Both the position numbers and the translations under genes were made by a program. A DNA stretch of 64,000 nucleotides from Desulfobaculum bizertense DSM 18034. Lineage in GTDB: Bacteria; Desulfobacterota; Desulfovibrionia; Desulfovibrionales; Desulfovibrionaceae. The stretch lies in the NCBI RefSeq assembly GCF_900167065.1, contig NZ_FUYA01000005.1:124001-188000 (forward strand). Reading direction: 5' to 3'. Shown here one piece after another: positions 25,624-33,297 of this stretch (positions are counted from its first letter, which is position 1; every line of letters starts with the position of its first letter). The notes below the pieces were generated by a model. It ran no database searches and was not told the DNA's origin. It worked only from the letters and a program-made list of their open reading frames with translations.

Positions 25624-27108
25624 ATGGTTAACAAAGCAAAGGCCGCCGTTAAAGAGAAGAAATTTGATACGCTTCGTTTTGTTGCGATGCTTACGGGCGT
25701 CCTTCTCTTTGCAATAGTCTACTGGTCACCCATGTGGCCAGATGCTGTTGACCCGGCAGGTAAACACTTCATCCTCTCCAGAGAAGGAAAAGGCGCTCTC
25801 GCCGTCTTTCTGCTGGCTGGCACATGGTGGGTTTTCGAAGTCGTCCCAATTGGTGTGACTTCACTCATGATTGGTATCCTCCAGGCTCTTTTCCTGATTC
25901 GTCCGGCAAAAGTCGCCTTCAAGGACTTCATGGACCCCTCTGTCATGTTCATCTTTGCGTCTTTGGTTATTGGTACGGTTTTCACCAAAACCGGCCTGAC
26001 CAAACGACTCGCCTACAAAATGCTGGAAATCGTTGGTGAACGAACATCAATGATTCTTCTCGGCACGTTTGTGGTCTGTACCGTCCTCACCCACATAATG
26101 GCACATACAGCTGTGGCGGCAACACTCTATCCGTTGCTCATCGCCATTTACAGCCTGTATACTGACGAAACCAAGCCGACCAAATTCGGTAAGGCACTGT
26201 TTATGGGGATGGCCTACGTCGCTGGAGCAGGTTCCATCATCACCCTGCTCGGTGCTGCCCGTGGTGCGGTTGCCCTTGGCTTCTTCAAGGACATCATGGG
26301 ACAGGACATCAGCTTCTTCACCCTCACCTATTACATGGCTCCCATTGGCTGGCTCATGACCTTCCTGTTGTGGGGCTTCTTTATGCTGCTTCTGCCACCA
26401 GAGCGAAAGACCATTCCTGGACTTCGACAAAAGGCAGCAGAGCTGAGTAGCAAGCTTGGTCCAATTTCTCGCGACGAGATCCTCGCCGCAGTCATTGTTG
26501 GACTGGCAATTCTTGTCATGAGCCTGCGATCCTTTATTCCCGCGCTCAAGCCCATTGACAAAACAGCCATTATTCTTTGCTCCACCGTTCTCTTCTATGT
26601 GTTTAAGATTCTCGACCTTAAGCATCTTGAAGAGGTCCCGTGGAACATCGTTCTCCTGTTCTCCGGTGCAATGAGTATTGGTTTCTGTCTTTGGGAGACC
26701 GGCGCAGCACGCTGGCTCGCCGTCAACTGGCTTGTCCTCTTCCAGGACGCTCACTGGTTTGTTTTCGTTATGGGCATCGCCTTCTTCGTTATGATGATGA
26801 CCAACTTCATCATGAACGTCGCGGCCATTGCCATATCGCTCCCAGTCGCCCTTGTTATTGCACCGTACCTCGGTGTTGCTGGCGAAGTTATTCTGTTTTC
26901 CTCGCTGGTTGTATCTGGCATGCCGTTCCTCCTTCTGGTTGGAGCAGCGCCAAATGCGATTGCATACAACTCAAAGCAGTTTACAAGTGGTGAATTCTTT
27001 GCATACGGTATCCCTGCAAGCATCCTGCTTATGGCTGTCACTGCGTTTGCAGTGCTCGTTCTGTGGCCGATAATGGGCATGCCCATTACCCTGCCCGCTG
27101 GCGGTTAG
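25624..27108 (+). CDS. SLC13/DASS-family anion permease
   Basis: This 494-residue membrane protein has about eleven to twelve hydrophobic segments. It belongs to the divalent anion/sodium symporter family, whose members carry dicarboxylates, citrate or sulfate. In DASS proteins two SNT motifs bind sodium and substrate. Here the aligned segments read AHT at about residues 160-162 (HIMAHTAVAATLYPL) and MNV at about 397-399 (NFIMNVAAIAISLPV), so both motifs are altered. The substrate and coupling ion are therefore open. A strong GGAGGA ribosome-binding site precedes the ATG. It is followed by a beta-helix protein gene. Confidence 0.88.
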   Translation: MVNKAKAAVKEKKFDTLRFVAMLTGVLLFAIVYWSPMWPDAVDPAGKHFILSREGKGALAVFLLAGTWWVFEVVPIGVTSLMIGILQALFLIRPAKVAFKDFMDPSVMFIFASLVIGTVFTKTGLTKRLAYKMLEIVGERTSMILLGTFVVCTVLTHIMAHTAVAATLYPLLIAIYSLYTDETKPTKFGKALFMGMAYVAGAGSIITLLGAARGAVALGFFKDIMGQDISFFTLTYYMAPIGWLMTFLLWGFFMLLLPPERKTIPGLRQKAAELSSKLGPISRDEILAAVIVGLAILVMSLRSFIPALKPIDKTAIILCSTVLFYVFKILDLKHLEEVPWNIVLLFSGAMSIGFCLWETGAARWLAVNWLVLFQDAHWFVFVMGIAFFVMMMTNFIMNVAAIAISLPVALVIAPYLGVAGEVILFSSLVVSGMPFLLLVGAAPNAIAYNSKQFTSGEFFAYGIPASILLMAVTAFAVLVLWPIMGMPITLPAGG

Positions 27109-27129
27109 CCAAAGCACAGAATTGCACGA

Positions 27130-27165
27130 GAAAAAAACGCCCCGGTCCTAGTGGCCGGGGCTCTT
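27130..27165. terminator. Hairpin between permease and beta-helix gene
   Basis: GCCCCGG (27139-27145) pairs with CCGGGGC (27155-27161). An A-run precedes it. The plus-strand tail (CTCTTGCC) is a poor terminator, so it may weaken but not stop read-through into the next gene. Confidence 0.55.
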
Positions 27166-27195
27166 GCCCTGAACTGGTTTCACTGGAGGATACAC

Positions 27196-28653
27196 ATGAA
27201 TCAGCTGGACAATCTTCTCAAAAGCATCATCGCCCACGTTAACGTTAATCTGCGTGAATTCGTCGACGTTGGGCCACACATCCGGCATCTCGTTGATAAC
27301 GACAAGCTGGCAAACTTCTATGGCTTCTATGCCCTGACTCCGCACCACCCTTTATACTTCAAATTCACGGAATCCTGTCTTTCCGGAACCTATTTCCTTG
27401 GCAAATGTGTTGCCACCCGTTCCATCATATATAAAAGCGATATTCGCGGCGACGAACTCAAACGTCGCGGTGATGTCGTCAGCGTGGATGGTTTGAACAT
27501 CCGCATCTACGATGACGAAATCATTTTCATTCGCGACTCCTTCCTGCTCAAAACGCTGGTGCACAACAACTCGCACGACCCGGAGAACCTCGAAAAATTC
27601 TCCATCCGCAACACTGTTGCCCTGCACTGGTCAAACATCCATGGCTCCACAATGGAAGGCTGCTTCCTCGGACCATTCGCCACTGTCGACCTGACCAGCT
27701 CCCACAACTGCGTGTTTGGCGCATATTCCTATACGCAGGCCAGCGACCTTTCCAATGTCTATGTTCCCCCAGGACGCATCTGGATCAAGGTCGAAAACGG
27801 CTTCGAGTTTACCTATCAGTTTGATGACAAGGTTCTCGAAAAGTACATTGCCTATGAAACAGGCTCTGCACCAACAGGTCTGCTCATGGACTACGTGGAA
27901 GACCGCAAGGGCGACTTCATTCCAATTTACAGCTCCGTACAGGAAAACCCTGTACCAGTGCCACCGGGCGCCTCTCTTTCACCCTATGCAGTCGTCAAGG
28001 GTCAGACCAGAATCGACCGCAACGTGCTTGTTGCACAGCGCGCATATCTCGAAGAGGCATGGCTGGGAGAAGGCTCGAACGCACAGGAAAACTGTTATAT
28101 CGTCCATTCCAGTCTTGAAGGTGAAGACGTCACGGCTCATGGTGGGAAAATTATCCACACGCACCTTGGCCGCCACATCTTTGTTGGATTCAATGCCTTC
28201 CTGCACGGGTCCCCAGAGAATCCGCTCCAGGTCGGTGACAACTCAATCATCATGCCCCACACAATCATTGACGCTGAAGAGCCGCTGGAAATCCCGGCCA
28301 ACAGCCTTGTCTGGGGTTACATCCAAAATGCTGACGATCTCGCCAAAAACTCCATCCCCCTTGAAGAGATGGAAAAAGTTGATGGCGAACTTGAGATGGG
28401 CAGCATGAAATTCTCGGGAAAAGGAAAAATGTTTGCCGATGTCTTCCGGCACAGGATTCAGCACATCCTGGAAGAAAATGGCGCATTCTACGACGGCAAG
28501 AACGGCAAAAACGGTGCAGGCCATGCCCAGAAAAATCACGATATGGCCTTCAACACCATGCAGCCCTACCCGTCTGGTCAACTTCGGGGACTGTACCCAG
28601 GCCTTGAAATTAGCCCAACCTCTCTCGATTATTTCGCACACATCGACGACTAA
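27196..28653 (+). CDS. Left-handed beta-helix, transferase-like protein
   Basis: This is a soluble protein of 485 residues. Its middle (about 265-390) has hexapeptide-like repeats with regularly spaced hydrophobic positions (GSNAQENCYIVHSSLEG, AHGGKIIHTHLG, HIFVGFNAFLHG, NSIIMPHTIID). These suggest a left-handed beta-helix as in acyltransferases and sugar-nucleotide enzymes. The N-terminal 250 residues are of unknown fold. No clear catalytic site is recognised. The start is ATG 27196 with GGAGGA. It sits 87 bases after the permease gene and probably shares a transcript, and the same pairing may be conserved in related genomes. Confidence 0.75.
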   Translation: MNQLDNLLKSIIAHVNVNLREFVDVGPHIRHLVDNDKLANFYGFYALTPHHPLYFKFTESCLSGTYFLGKCVATRSIIYKSDIRGDELKRRGDVVSVDGLNIRIYDDEIIFIRDSFLLKTLVHNNSHDPENLEKFSIRNTVALHWSNIHGSTMEGCFLGPFATVDLTSSHNCVFGAYSYTQASDLSNVYVPPGRIWIKVENGFEFTYQFDDKVLEKYIAYETGSAPTGLLMDYVEDRKGDFIPIYSSVQENPVPVPPGASLSPYAVVKGQTRIDRNVLVAQRAYLEEAWLGEGSNAQENCYIVHSSLEGEDVTAHGGKIIHTHLGRHIFVGFNAFLHGSPENPLQVGDNSIIMPHTIIDAEEPLEIPANSLVWGYIQNADDLAKNSIPLEEMEKVDGELEMGSMKFSGKGKMFADVFRHRIQHILEENGAFYDGKNGKNGAGHAQKNHDMAFNTMQPYPSGQLRGLYPGLEISPTSLDYFAHIDD

Positions 28654-28663
28654 ACATACAACG

Positions 28664-28690
28664 AGGGGGTCTGGGACTAGGCCCCCTTGC
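28664..28690 (+). terminator. Hairpin after the beta-helix gene
   Basis: AGGGGGTC (28664-28671) pairs with GGCCCCCT (28680-28687), including one wobble pair. The T-tract is short, so it is a moderate terminator candidate. Confidence 0.5.
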
Positions 28691-29036
28691 CTGCCTCATC
28701 CCCTCCCCCAAAGCTCTGCCATTTTGCGCACAAGCACATCGCTTTGCTGATTTTTTCAGCTTTTTTTAGAATGAGAAACGACGCCACTTGCCACAGAAAT
28801 CTTGGTTTTTGTTCTCGAAAAAGCTTAAAAAATGCGTTAATCGATAACCTTGATATATGAAGAACATGGCCTTTTCCCTCGCAATTGGCATCGGAAAGGC
28901 GATGAAAAATATGCATTACACCGGGATTCTCTGCCCGGACGTATTTTACGTGAAAGCTTGAAATGCCGTACGAATTCAGGATTTTTCGACGTCATTGCTA
29001 TTCAAAATCTTGCACAAATACGTTACAGAGTTTTTG
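28691..29036 (+). other. Intergenic region before the antiporter operon
   Basis: This gene-free stretch presumably contains the antiporter promoter. It is AT-rich. No good sigma-70 boxes were found. A weak sigma-54-like GG-N10-GC pattern occurs near 28887-28900, but I do not trust it. Confidence 0.4.
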
Positions 29037-29066
29037 GTCTCTCAGAAGATGGTTCTTCTGAGAGGT
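29037..29066 (+). promoter_or_regulatory. Stem-loop in the leader of the antiporter operon
   Basis: CTCTCAGAAG (29039-29048) and CTTCTGAGAG (29055-29064) form a perfect ten-pair stem, extended by two wobble pairs, with a six-base loop. It lies 46 bases before the first antiporter start codon. There is no T-tract, so it is not a terminator. It could be an mRNA-stability or protein-binding element. Confidence 0.55.
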
Positions 29067-29109
29067 AGGAGAGGATTTGTTTTCAATCGTTCAAACTAAG
29101 GATGCGCTC

Positions 29110-29676
29110 ATGGCAATATCGCATGACCGTCCCTCTGGGCGGTGTTGTACCGCTGGAGAGACTGGTGACTCTGCCGTGCCCAAAAAACGGCGGATCGGTC
29201 CTATGATAACAACTTTTGTTATCATGGCGATCACATGGGTTATTCTCTCGGGCCAGTTTGACCCCTTCCACATGTCTCTTGGGGTCATTTCCTGCGCAAT
29301 CGTTGCCTGGTTTTCGAGTGACCTCCTTTTTCCTTCCAAGGAAAAAGGTTGCCCCACCTGTACCTGGTTCCGGTTCCTGGCCTACATTCCCTGGCTACTC
29401 CTTGAAATCGTCAAGGCGAACTTCTGGCTTTTGTATCTCGTCTTCCATCCCCGGATGATGGACAAGATCAATCCCCACGTAATCAAGTTCGACTCTCGGC
29501 TGAAGTCGACCATGTCACGGGTCACTTTCGCCAACTCCATCACGCTGACCCCTGGCACCATCACAGCCTATGTTGACGTGGATGGCCGTTACACGGTCCA
29601 CGCCATCGACAACAAGTCTGCTGAAGGCCTTCCCGGCGAAATGGAAGAGAAGGTCGCCAAGACTTTCGGAGAATAA
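29110..29676 (+). CDS. mrpE: Mrp/Mnh antiporter subunit E
   Basis: This 188-residue membrane protein is the E subunit of an Mrp-type Na+/H+ antiporter. Hydrophobic segments begin at about residue 33 (MITTFVIMAITWVILSGQFD) and 51, followed by the family motif FANSITLTPGTITAYVDVDG and VHAID near the C-terminus. The start is ambiguous. ATG 29110 has an AAGGA site and is chosen. A TTG at 29077 is too close to its GGAGAGG. An internal ATG at 29203 would remove the unusual polar 31-residue N-terminal extension. It is the first gene of a ten-gene operon plus a regulator-like gene. Confidence 0.88.
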   Translation: MAISHDRPSGRCCTAGETGDSAVPKKRRIGPMITTFVIMAITWVILSGQFDPFHMSLGVISCAIVAWFSSDLLFPSKEKGCPTCTWFRFLAYIPWLLLEIVKANFWLLYLVFHPRMMDKINPHVIKFDSRLKSTMSRVTFANSITLTPGTITAYVDVDGRYTVHAIDNKSAEGLPGEMEEKVAKTFGE

Positions 29677-29679
29677 CAC

Positions 29680-29964
29680 ATGGATACGTTTTTTCTCGTC
29701 TGCGCACTGTGCCTCATCGTCATCATGATTGCGACGCTGTATCGCACAGTTGTAGGACCAACGGTTTTGGACCGCTTCCTTGGCGTCAACGCCATCGGTT
29801 CCAAAACAGTTGTTCTTCTGGTGCTTCTTGGATTCGGATTTAAGCGCATCGACATGTTTGTCGACATCGCTCTGGCATACGGCATGCTGAACTTTATCGC
29901 CGTGCTTGCTGCCAGCCGTTACTTCCAGAAGCGTAAGGGACTGCACGAGACTTCCACGAACTAA
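29680..29964 (+). CDS. mrpF: Mrp antiporter subunit F
   Basis: This 94-residue protein has three hydrophobic segments. The pattern YRTVVGPTVLDRFLGVNAIG, with the conserved Asp and Arg, identifies it as the F subunit of Mrp/Mnh complexes. Three bases separate it from mrpE, so it is in the same operon. It probably acts within the assembled complex rather than alone. The C-terminus is short and charged. Confidence 0.9.
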   Translation: MDTFFLVCALCLIVIMIATLYRTVVGPTVLDRFLGVNAIGSKTVVLLVLLGFGFKRIDMFVDIALAYGMLNFIAVLAASRYFQKRKGLHETSTN

Positions 29965-29987
29965 CCCTATTAGGACGGAGCATTCGT

Positions 29988-30317
29988 ATGATTATCAATA
30001 TCATCGCAATGGTATGCCTTATTTGCGGCATTATCGTCTTTGCCGGGGCAGCTCTTGGAATTCTGCGCTTCCCCGACTTTTACTCCAGACTGCATCCCGC
30101 TGGCAAAATGGACACGCTTGCCTCGGGTCTCATGCTGTTTGGACTGGCCGTGTACAACCTGCACCACTTTGATGTCGCTACCCTTCTCACCAGTCTCAAA
30201 ATCGTTCTGATTTTGGTCTTTGTGTTCATCGCAAGCCCGACCGCGACCCACGCTCTGGTCGACGCAGGCTTCCGAGCTGGACTCAAGCCCTGGGTGAAGG
30301 GAGAAAAAAGGAGATAG
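29988..30317 (+). CDS. mrpG: Mrp antiporter subunit G
   Basis: This 109-residue membrane protein has three helices. The family pattern is GALGILRFPDFYSRLHPAGK-like, here reading GAALGILRFPDFYSRLHPAG, with the conserved Asp-Phe-Tyr-Arg-Leu-His segment. It is the small G subunit of Mrp complexes, equivalent to MbhC of membrane-bound hydrogenases. A GGACGGAG ribosome-binding site precedes it. It lies 23 bases after mrpF and four bases before the next gene. Confidence 0.9.
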   Translation: MIINIIAMVCLICGIIVFAGAALGILRFPDFYSRLHPAGKMDTLASGLMLFGLAVYNLHHFDVATLLTSLKIVLILVFVFIASPTATHALVDAGFRAGLKPWVKGEKRR

Positions 30318-30321
30318 CCGC

Positions 30322-30567
30322 ATGATTTGGCAAATTGACGAGGCCATTTTGATTCTTGTCATGATCTGTGCCATCGGCGCGCTTCAGATCAAGGATCTCC
30401 TTGGCGCAGGCATTGTCTTTGGAGCATTCAGCTTCATGATGTGCCTGCTCTGGACGTCTATGGGCGCTGTTGACGTCGCATTTACGGAAGCTGCCGTAGG
30501 TGCTGGCATCAGTACAGTTCTGCTCATTGGCGCAGTATTCCGGACTTCCAGGAGGTCAAAGGACTAA
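30322..30567 (+). CDS. MbhD-like (DUF4040) antiporter subunit
   Basis: This 81-residue, three-helix membrane protein has the DUF4040/MbhD pattern (DVAFTEAAVGAGISTVLLIG). In canonical Mrp this segment is the C-terminal part of large MrpA, but here it is a separate gene, as in Mbh and Mbx complexes. The last base overlaps the next start codon. The conserved Glu in FTEAAVGAG is present, a residue thought to lie on the ion path. Confidence 0.85.
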   Translation: MIWQIDEAILILVMICAIGALQIKDLLGAGIVFGAFSFMMCLLWTSMGAVDVAFTEAAVGAGISTVLLIGAVFRTSRRSKD

Positions 30568-31406
30568 TGATGAAACATCTGAGTCTGGCGACCGTCACCA
30601 TCTGCGGACTGCTGCTGATTTTTATCACAGGTAGCTTTCCGGACTGGGGTGACCCGCAGTCCCCTGCGAGCCTGCATCTTTCTAACCACTACATCGAAAA
30701 AACCTACGAAGAAACGTCCGTACCGAACATCGTTACGGCTGTTCTTGGTGACTATCGTGGCTTTGACACCATGTTTGAAACCACGGTTGTTTTCTGCGCT
30801 GGCATGGCCTGCTTTTTCCTGCTCGGCAACTCCGGTGGCCGCGAGATTAAGTCCAATGTCCGCATCTATCGCCACATCCAGACCGGCGTTGTTATGCGCT
30901 TTCGTGGTGATGCCAAGGACCCCAAAGAGAATGGTGCGTTTGAACGCATCGACAGCGACTGGACACCGTATGACATGATTGTCTCCCGTGTGGCCAAGAT
31001 CATGATTCCGTTTATTCAGATTTATGGTCTCTACGTTATTGCCCACGGTCACCATAGCCCTGGTGGTGGATTCCAGGGCGGCGTTATTCTCGCCGCCAGC
31101 TTCCTGCTCTTTGGACTGAGCCATAACCTGCGCGACATGATCGGCAGAATCTCCAACAAGACTCTGGGAATTATGTCCGCAGTTGGTGTTCTTATTTACG
31201 CTGGCTGGGGTTTCCTGGCCATGTGCTACGGTGGGAATTTCCTCGACTACTCTGCCCTTGCGGGACTGCTTGGCGTTGATCCTATCGCCGCCCGTTCCCT
31301 GGGTATCATGATCGTCGAAATTGGCGTTGCAACGACAGTCATGTCTACCATGATTATCATTTACAACAACGTCGCATCCGCCGGTAAATACGACGAGGGG
31401 CTGTAG
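30567..31406 (+). CDS. mrpB: Fused MbhE-like and MrpB subunit
   Basis: This protein of 279 residues joins two modules. Residues about 1-95 match MbhE, the end of canonical MrpA, with the GDPQSPASLHLSNHYIEKTY and YRGFDTMFETTVV patterns. Residues about 140-279 match MrpB (IYGLYVIAHGHHSPGGGFQG). A charged hydrophilic linker of about 45 residues lies between. Fusion of MbhE and MrpB is common in Mbh-type modules. It overlaps the DUF4040 gene by one base and precedes mrpC by two bases. Confidence 0.87.
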   Translation: MMKHLSLATVTICGLLLIFITGSFPDWGDPQSPASLHLSNHYIEKTYEETSVPNIVTAVLGDYRGFDTMFETTVVFCAGMACFFLLGNSGGREIKSNVRIYRHIQTGVVMRFRGDAKDPKENGAFERIDSDWTPYDMIVSRVAKIMIPFIQIYGLYVIAHGHHSPGGGFQGGVILAASFLLFGLSHNLRDMIGRISNKTLGIMSAVGVLIYAGWGFLAMCYGGNFLDYSALAGLLGVDPIAARSLGIMIVEIGVATTVMSTMIIIYNNVASAGKYDEGL

Positions 31407-31408
31407 TC

Positions 31409-31804
31409 ATGTATGAGCTTTTCGACGTCGCCTTTGCGGCAAAGTACAACTACTGGGCGTATACCGTCCTGATGATGATCGGCATCTGGGCCATGATCGG
31501 CAAAAATAACCTCGTCAAAAAGGTTATTGGCATGAGCATCTTCCAGACGTCCATCATCCTGTTCTATGTTTCCATCGGTTCCAAAAAGGGCGGGACTATC
31601 CCGATCCTGATGCACGCACACGGCGGCGAGCACATGGCCATTAATGCAGCGGATTACATCAACCCACTGCCTCATGTCCTTATGCTGACCGCAATCGTTG
31701 TGTCTGTGGCAACCCTTGGTGTGGCCCTGGCTCTTTTGCTGAATATTTACAAGAAGCATAAGACGCTTGAAGAAGACGAAATCTTAAAACACCTCAGCGA
31801 ATAA
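31409..31804 (+). CDS. mrpC: Mrp antiporter subunit C (NuoK-like)
   Basis: This 131-residue membrane protein has three helices and resembles NuoK of complex I. It has the LVKKVIGMSIFQTSIILFYV pattern and the PLPHVLMLTAIVVSVATLG motif, seen in MrpC and NuoK. It ends in a charged tail. Its stop overlaps the start of the first large antiporter subunit by one base. Confidence 0.9.
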   Translation: MYELFDVAFAAKYNYWAYTVLMMIGIWAMIGKNNLVKKVIGMSIFQTSIILFYVSIGSKKGGTIPILMHAHGGEHMAINAADYINPLPHVLMLTAIVVSVATLGVALALLLNIYKKHKTLEEDEILKHLSE

Positions 31805-33288
31805 TGAACCAATATCCTGCGCTTATTGTTATCGCACCGTTGCTGTCGGCTCTTGTCGTCGCTATCGGCGGATGGTTCAACCGGCGGATTTATTTCCCGG
31901 TCGCCGTCGCCGCGCTGGGCGTCTCCGTGTGCTCCGCCCTTGGGCTGCTCATTCAGGTCATGGCCACTGGCCCCTTCAGCTACCGTCTCGGTGGCTGGAT
32001 GCCGCCATTCGGCATCGAGTATTACATTGATTACCTCAGTGCCTTAGTACTCCTGCTGATGACTTCCATCGGCCTCCTGAACCTTATTGCAACCCGACGG
32101 GACGTAGAACGTACCTATGAAGGCAAGGTCCCGGTGTTTTACACCCTGTACCTGCTTTCTGTTGTTGGCCACCTTGGACTGGTGGTCACCGGTGATGCCT
32201 TTAACCTTTACGTACTGCTCGAAATCACAGCCCTGTCCGGCTACGCACTGCTGGCAATGGGAGACGCCAAGTCTGCCCTGTCCACCCTGCGTTACCTGTT
32301 CATGGGCACGATGGGAGCGTCATTCTACCTGCTTGGTGTAGGCTTCCTCTACATCATGACCGGTAGTCTGAACATGCAGGACCTCGCAAGCATTCTGCCG
32401 AATCTTTACACCAACCCAGCAATCATTGCGGCCTTTGGTCTGATCATGGCAGGTGTCTTCACCAAAATGGCATTCTTCCCCATGCACGCATGGCTGCCGA
32501 ATGCTTATGGTGATGCAGGGTCCCCAGCATCCAGCCTTATTGCGCCCATGACCACCAAGGTCATGGTTTACGTGATGATCCGCATGATGCTGACCGTGTT
32601 CACTCCCGATTTCGTGTTTGCATCTGCTGTCTTCAACGAAGCCATTGTCTGGCTCGCCATTATCGCCATGCTGGCTGGTGCGGCATTCGCCCTTGCCCAG
32701 CGTGACTTAAAACGCATGCTGACCTTCGTCCTGCTTTCCGAAGTAGGCTACATGGTTGGTGGCGCATGGCTGGGCAACCGTCTTGGCATGACAGGTTCCA
32801 TCCTGCACATCGTCAACGACGCAGCAATGACGCTTTGCGTGTTCCTGTGCGCTGGCTGCATCAAATACCGCAACCAGAGCACCCGGTTTGAGAACCTTCC
32901 GGGACTGTTCCGCAAACAGCCCTTTACCATGACGGCTCTCGTTATTGGCGCTCTTGCCATGATTGGCGTTCCTCCGACCTGCGGCTTCTTCTCCAAGTGG
33001 TATCTTATCCTTGGTGGACTGGATGCAGGACACTACTGGTTCGTTGGCGCTCTCATTCTCTCCAGCCTGATCAACATCGTGCTGTTCTTCCGAGTCTTTG
33101 AGATTGCCCACTTCGAACCGTTCACCGAGGGGCATGGTCACGGTCACCATGACAAAATCCACGATGCACCGTGGAGCATGGTTGTGCCGCTGCTGGTGGT
33201 TGCTGCCGGACTCATCGTCCTTGGCTTCCTCTCCGGCGACATCGTGACTCACGTTATCGACTTCGCCATTCCGGCAAACATCGTCTAG
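31804..33288 (+). CDS. mrpD: Antiporter-like subunit, MrpD/NuoN type, first of three
   Basis: This 494-residue membrane protein has about 14 helices and belongs to the MrpD/NuoLMN family that moves protons or sodium. Key residues are present: Glu140 in TM5 (NLYVLLEITALSGY), Lys221 in the TM7 motif KMAFFPMHAW, Lys252 in TTKVMVYV, and a TM12 Lys in GFFSKWYL. It should therefore be able to pump. A His-rich loop occurs near the C-terminus (GHGHGHHDKIH). It overlaps mrpC by one base. Confidence 0.92.
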   Translation: MNQYPALIVIAPLLSALVVAIGGWFNRRIYFPVAVAALGVSVCSALGLLIQVMATGPFSYRLGGWMPPFGIEYYIDYLSALVLLLMTSIGLLNLIATRRDVERTYEGKVPVFYTLYLLSVVGHLGLVVTGDAFNLYVLLEITALSGYALLAMGDAKSALSTLRYLFMGTMGASFYLLGVGFLYIMTGSLNMQDLASILPNLYTNPAIIAAFGLIMAGVFTKMAFFPMHAWLPNAYGDAGSPASSLIAPMTTKVMVYVMIRMMLTVFTPDFVFASAVFNEAIVWLAIIAMLAGAAFALAQRDLKRMLTFVLLSEVGYMVGGAWLGNRLGMTGSILHIVNDAAMTLCVFLCAGCIKYRNQSTRFENLPGLFRKQPFTMTALVIGALAMIGVPPTCGFFSKWYLILGGLDAGHYWFVGALILSSLINIVLFFRVFEIAHFEPFTEGHGHGHHDKIHDAPWSMVVPLLVVAAGLIVLGFLSGDIVTHVIDFAIPANIV

Positions 33289-33297
33289 GGGACTCGC

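Noticed and set aside
28850-29068. A 72-codon frame in the antiporter leader
   Set aside because: It runs through the stem-loop and has no ribosome-binding site or recognisable motif.
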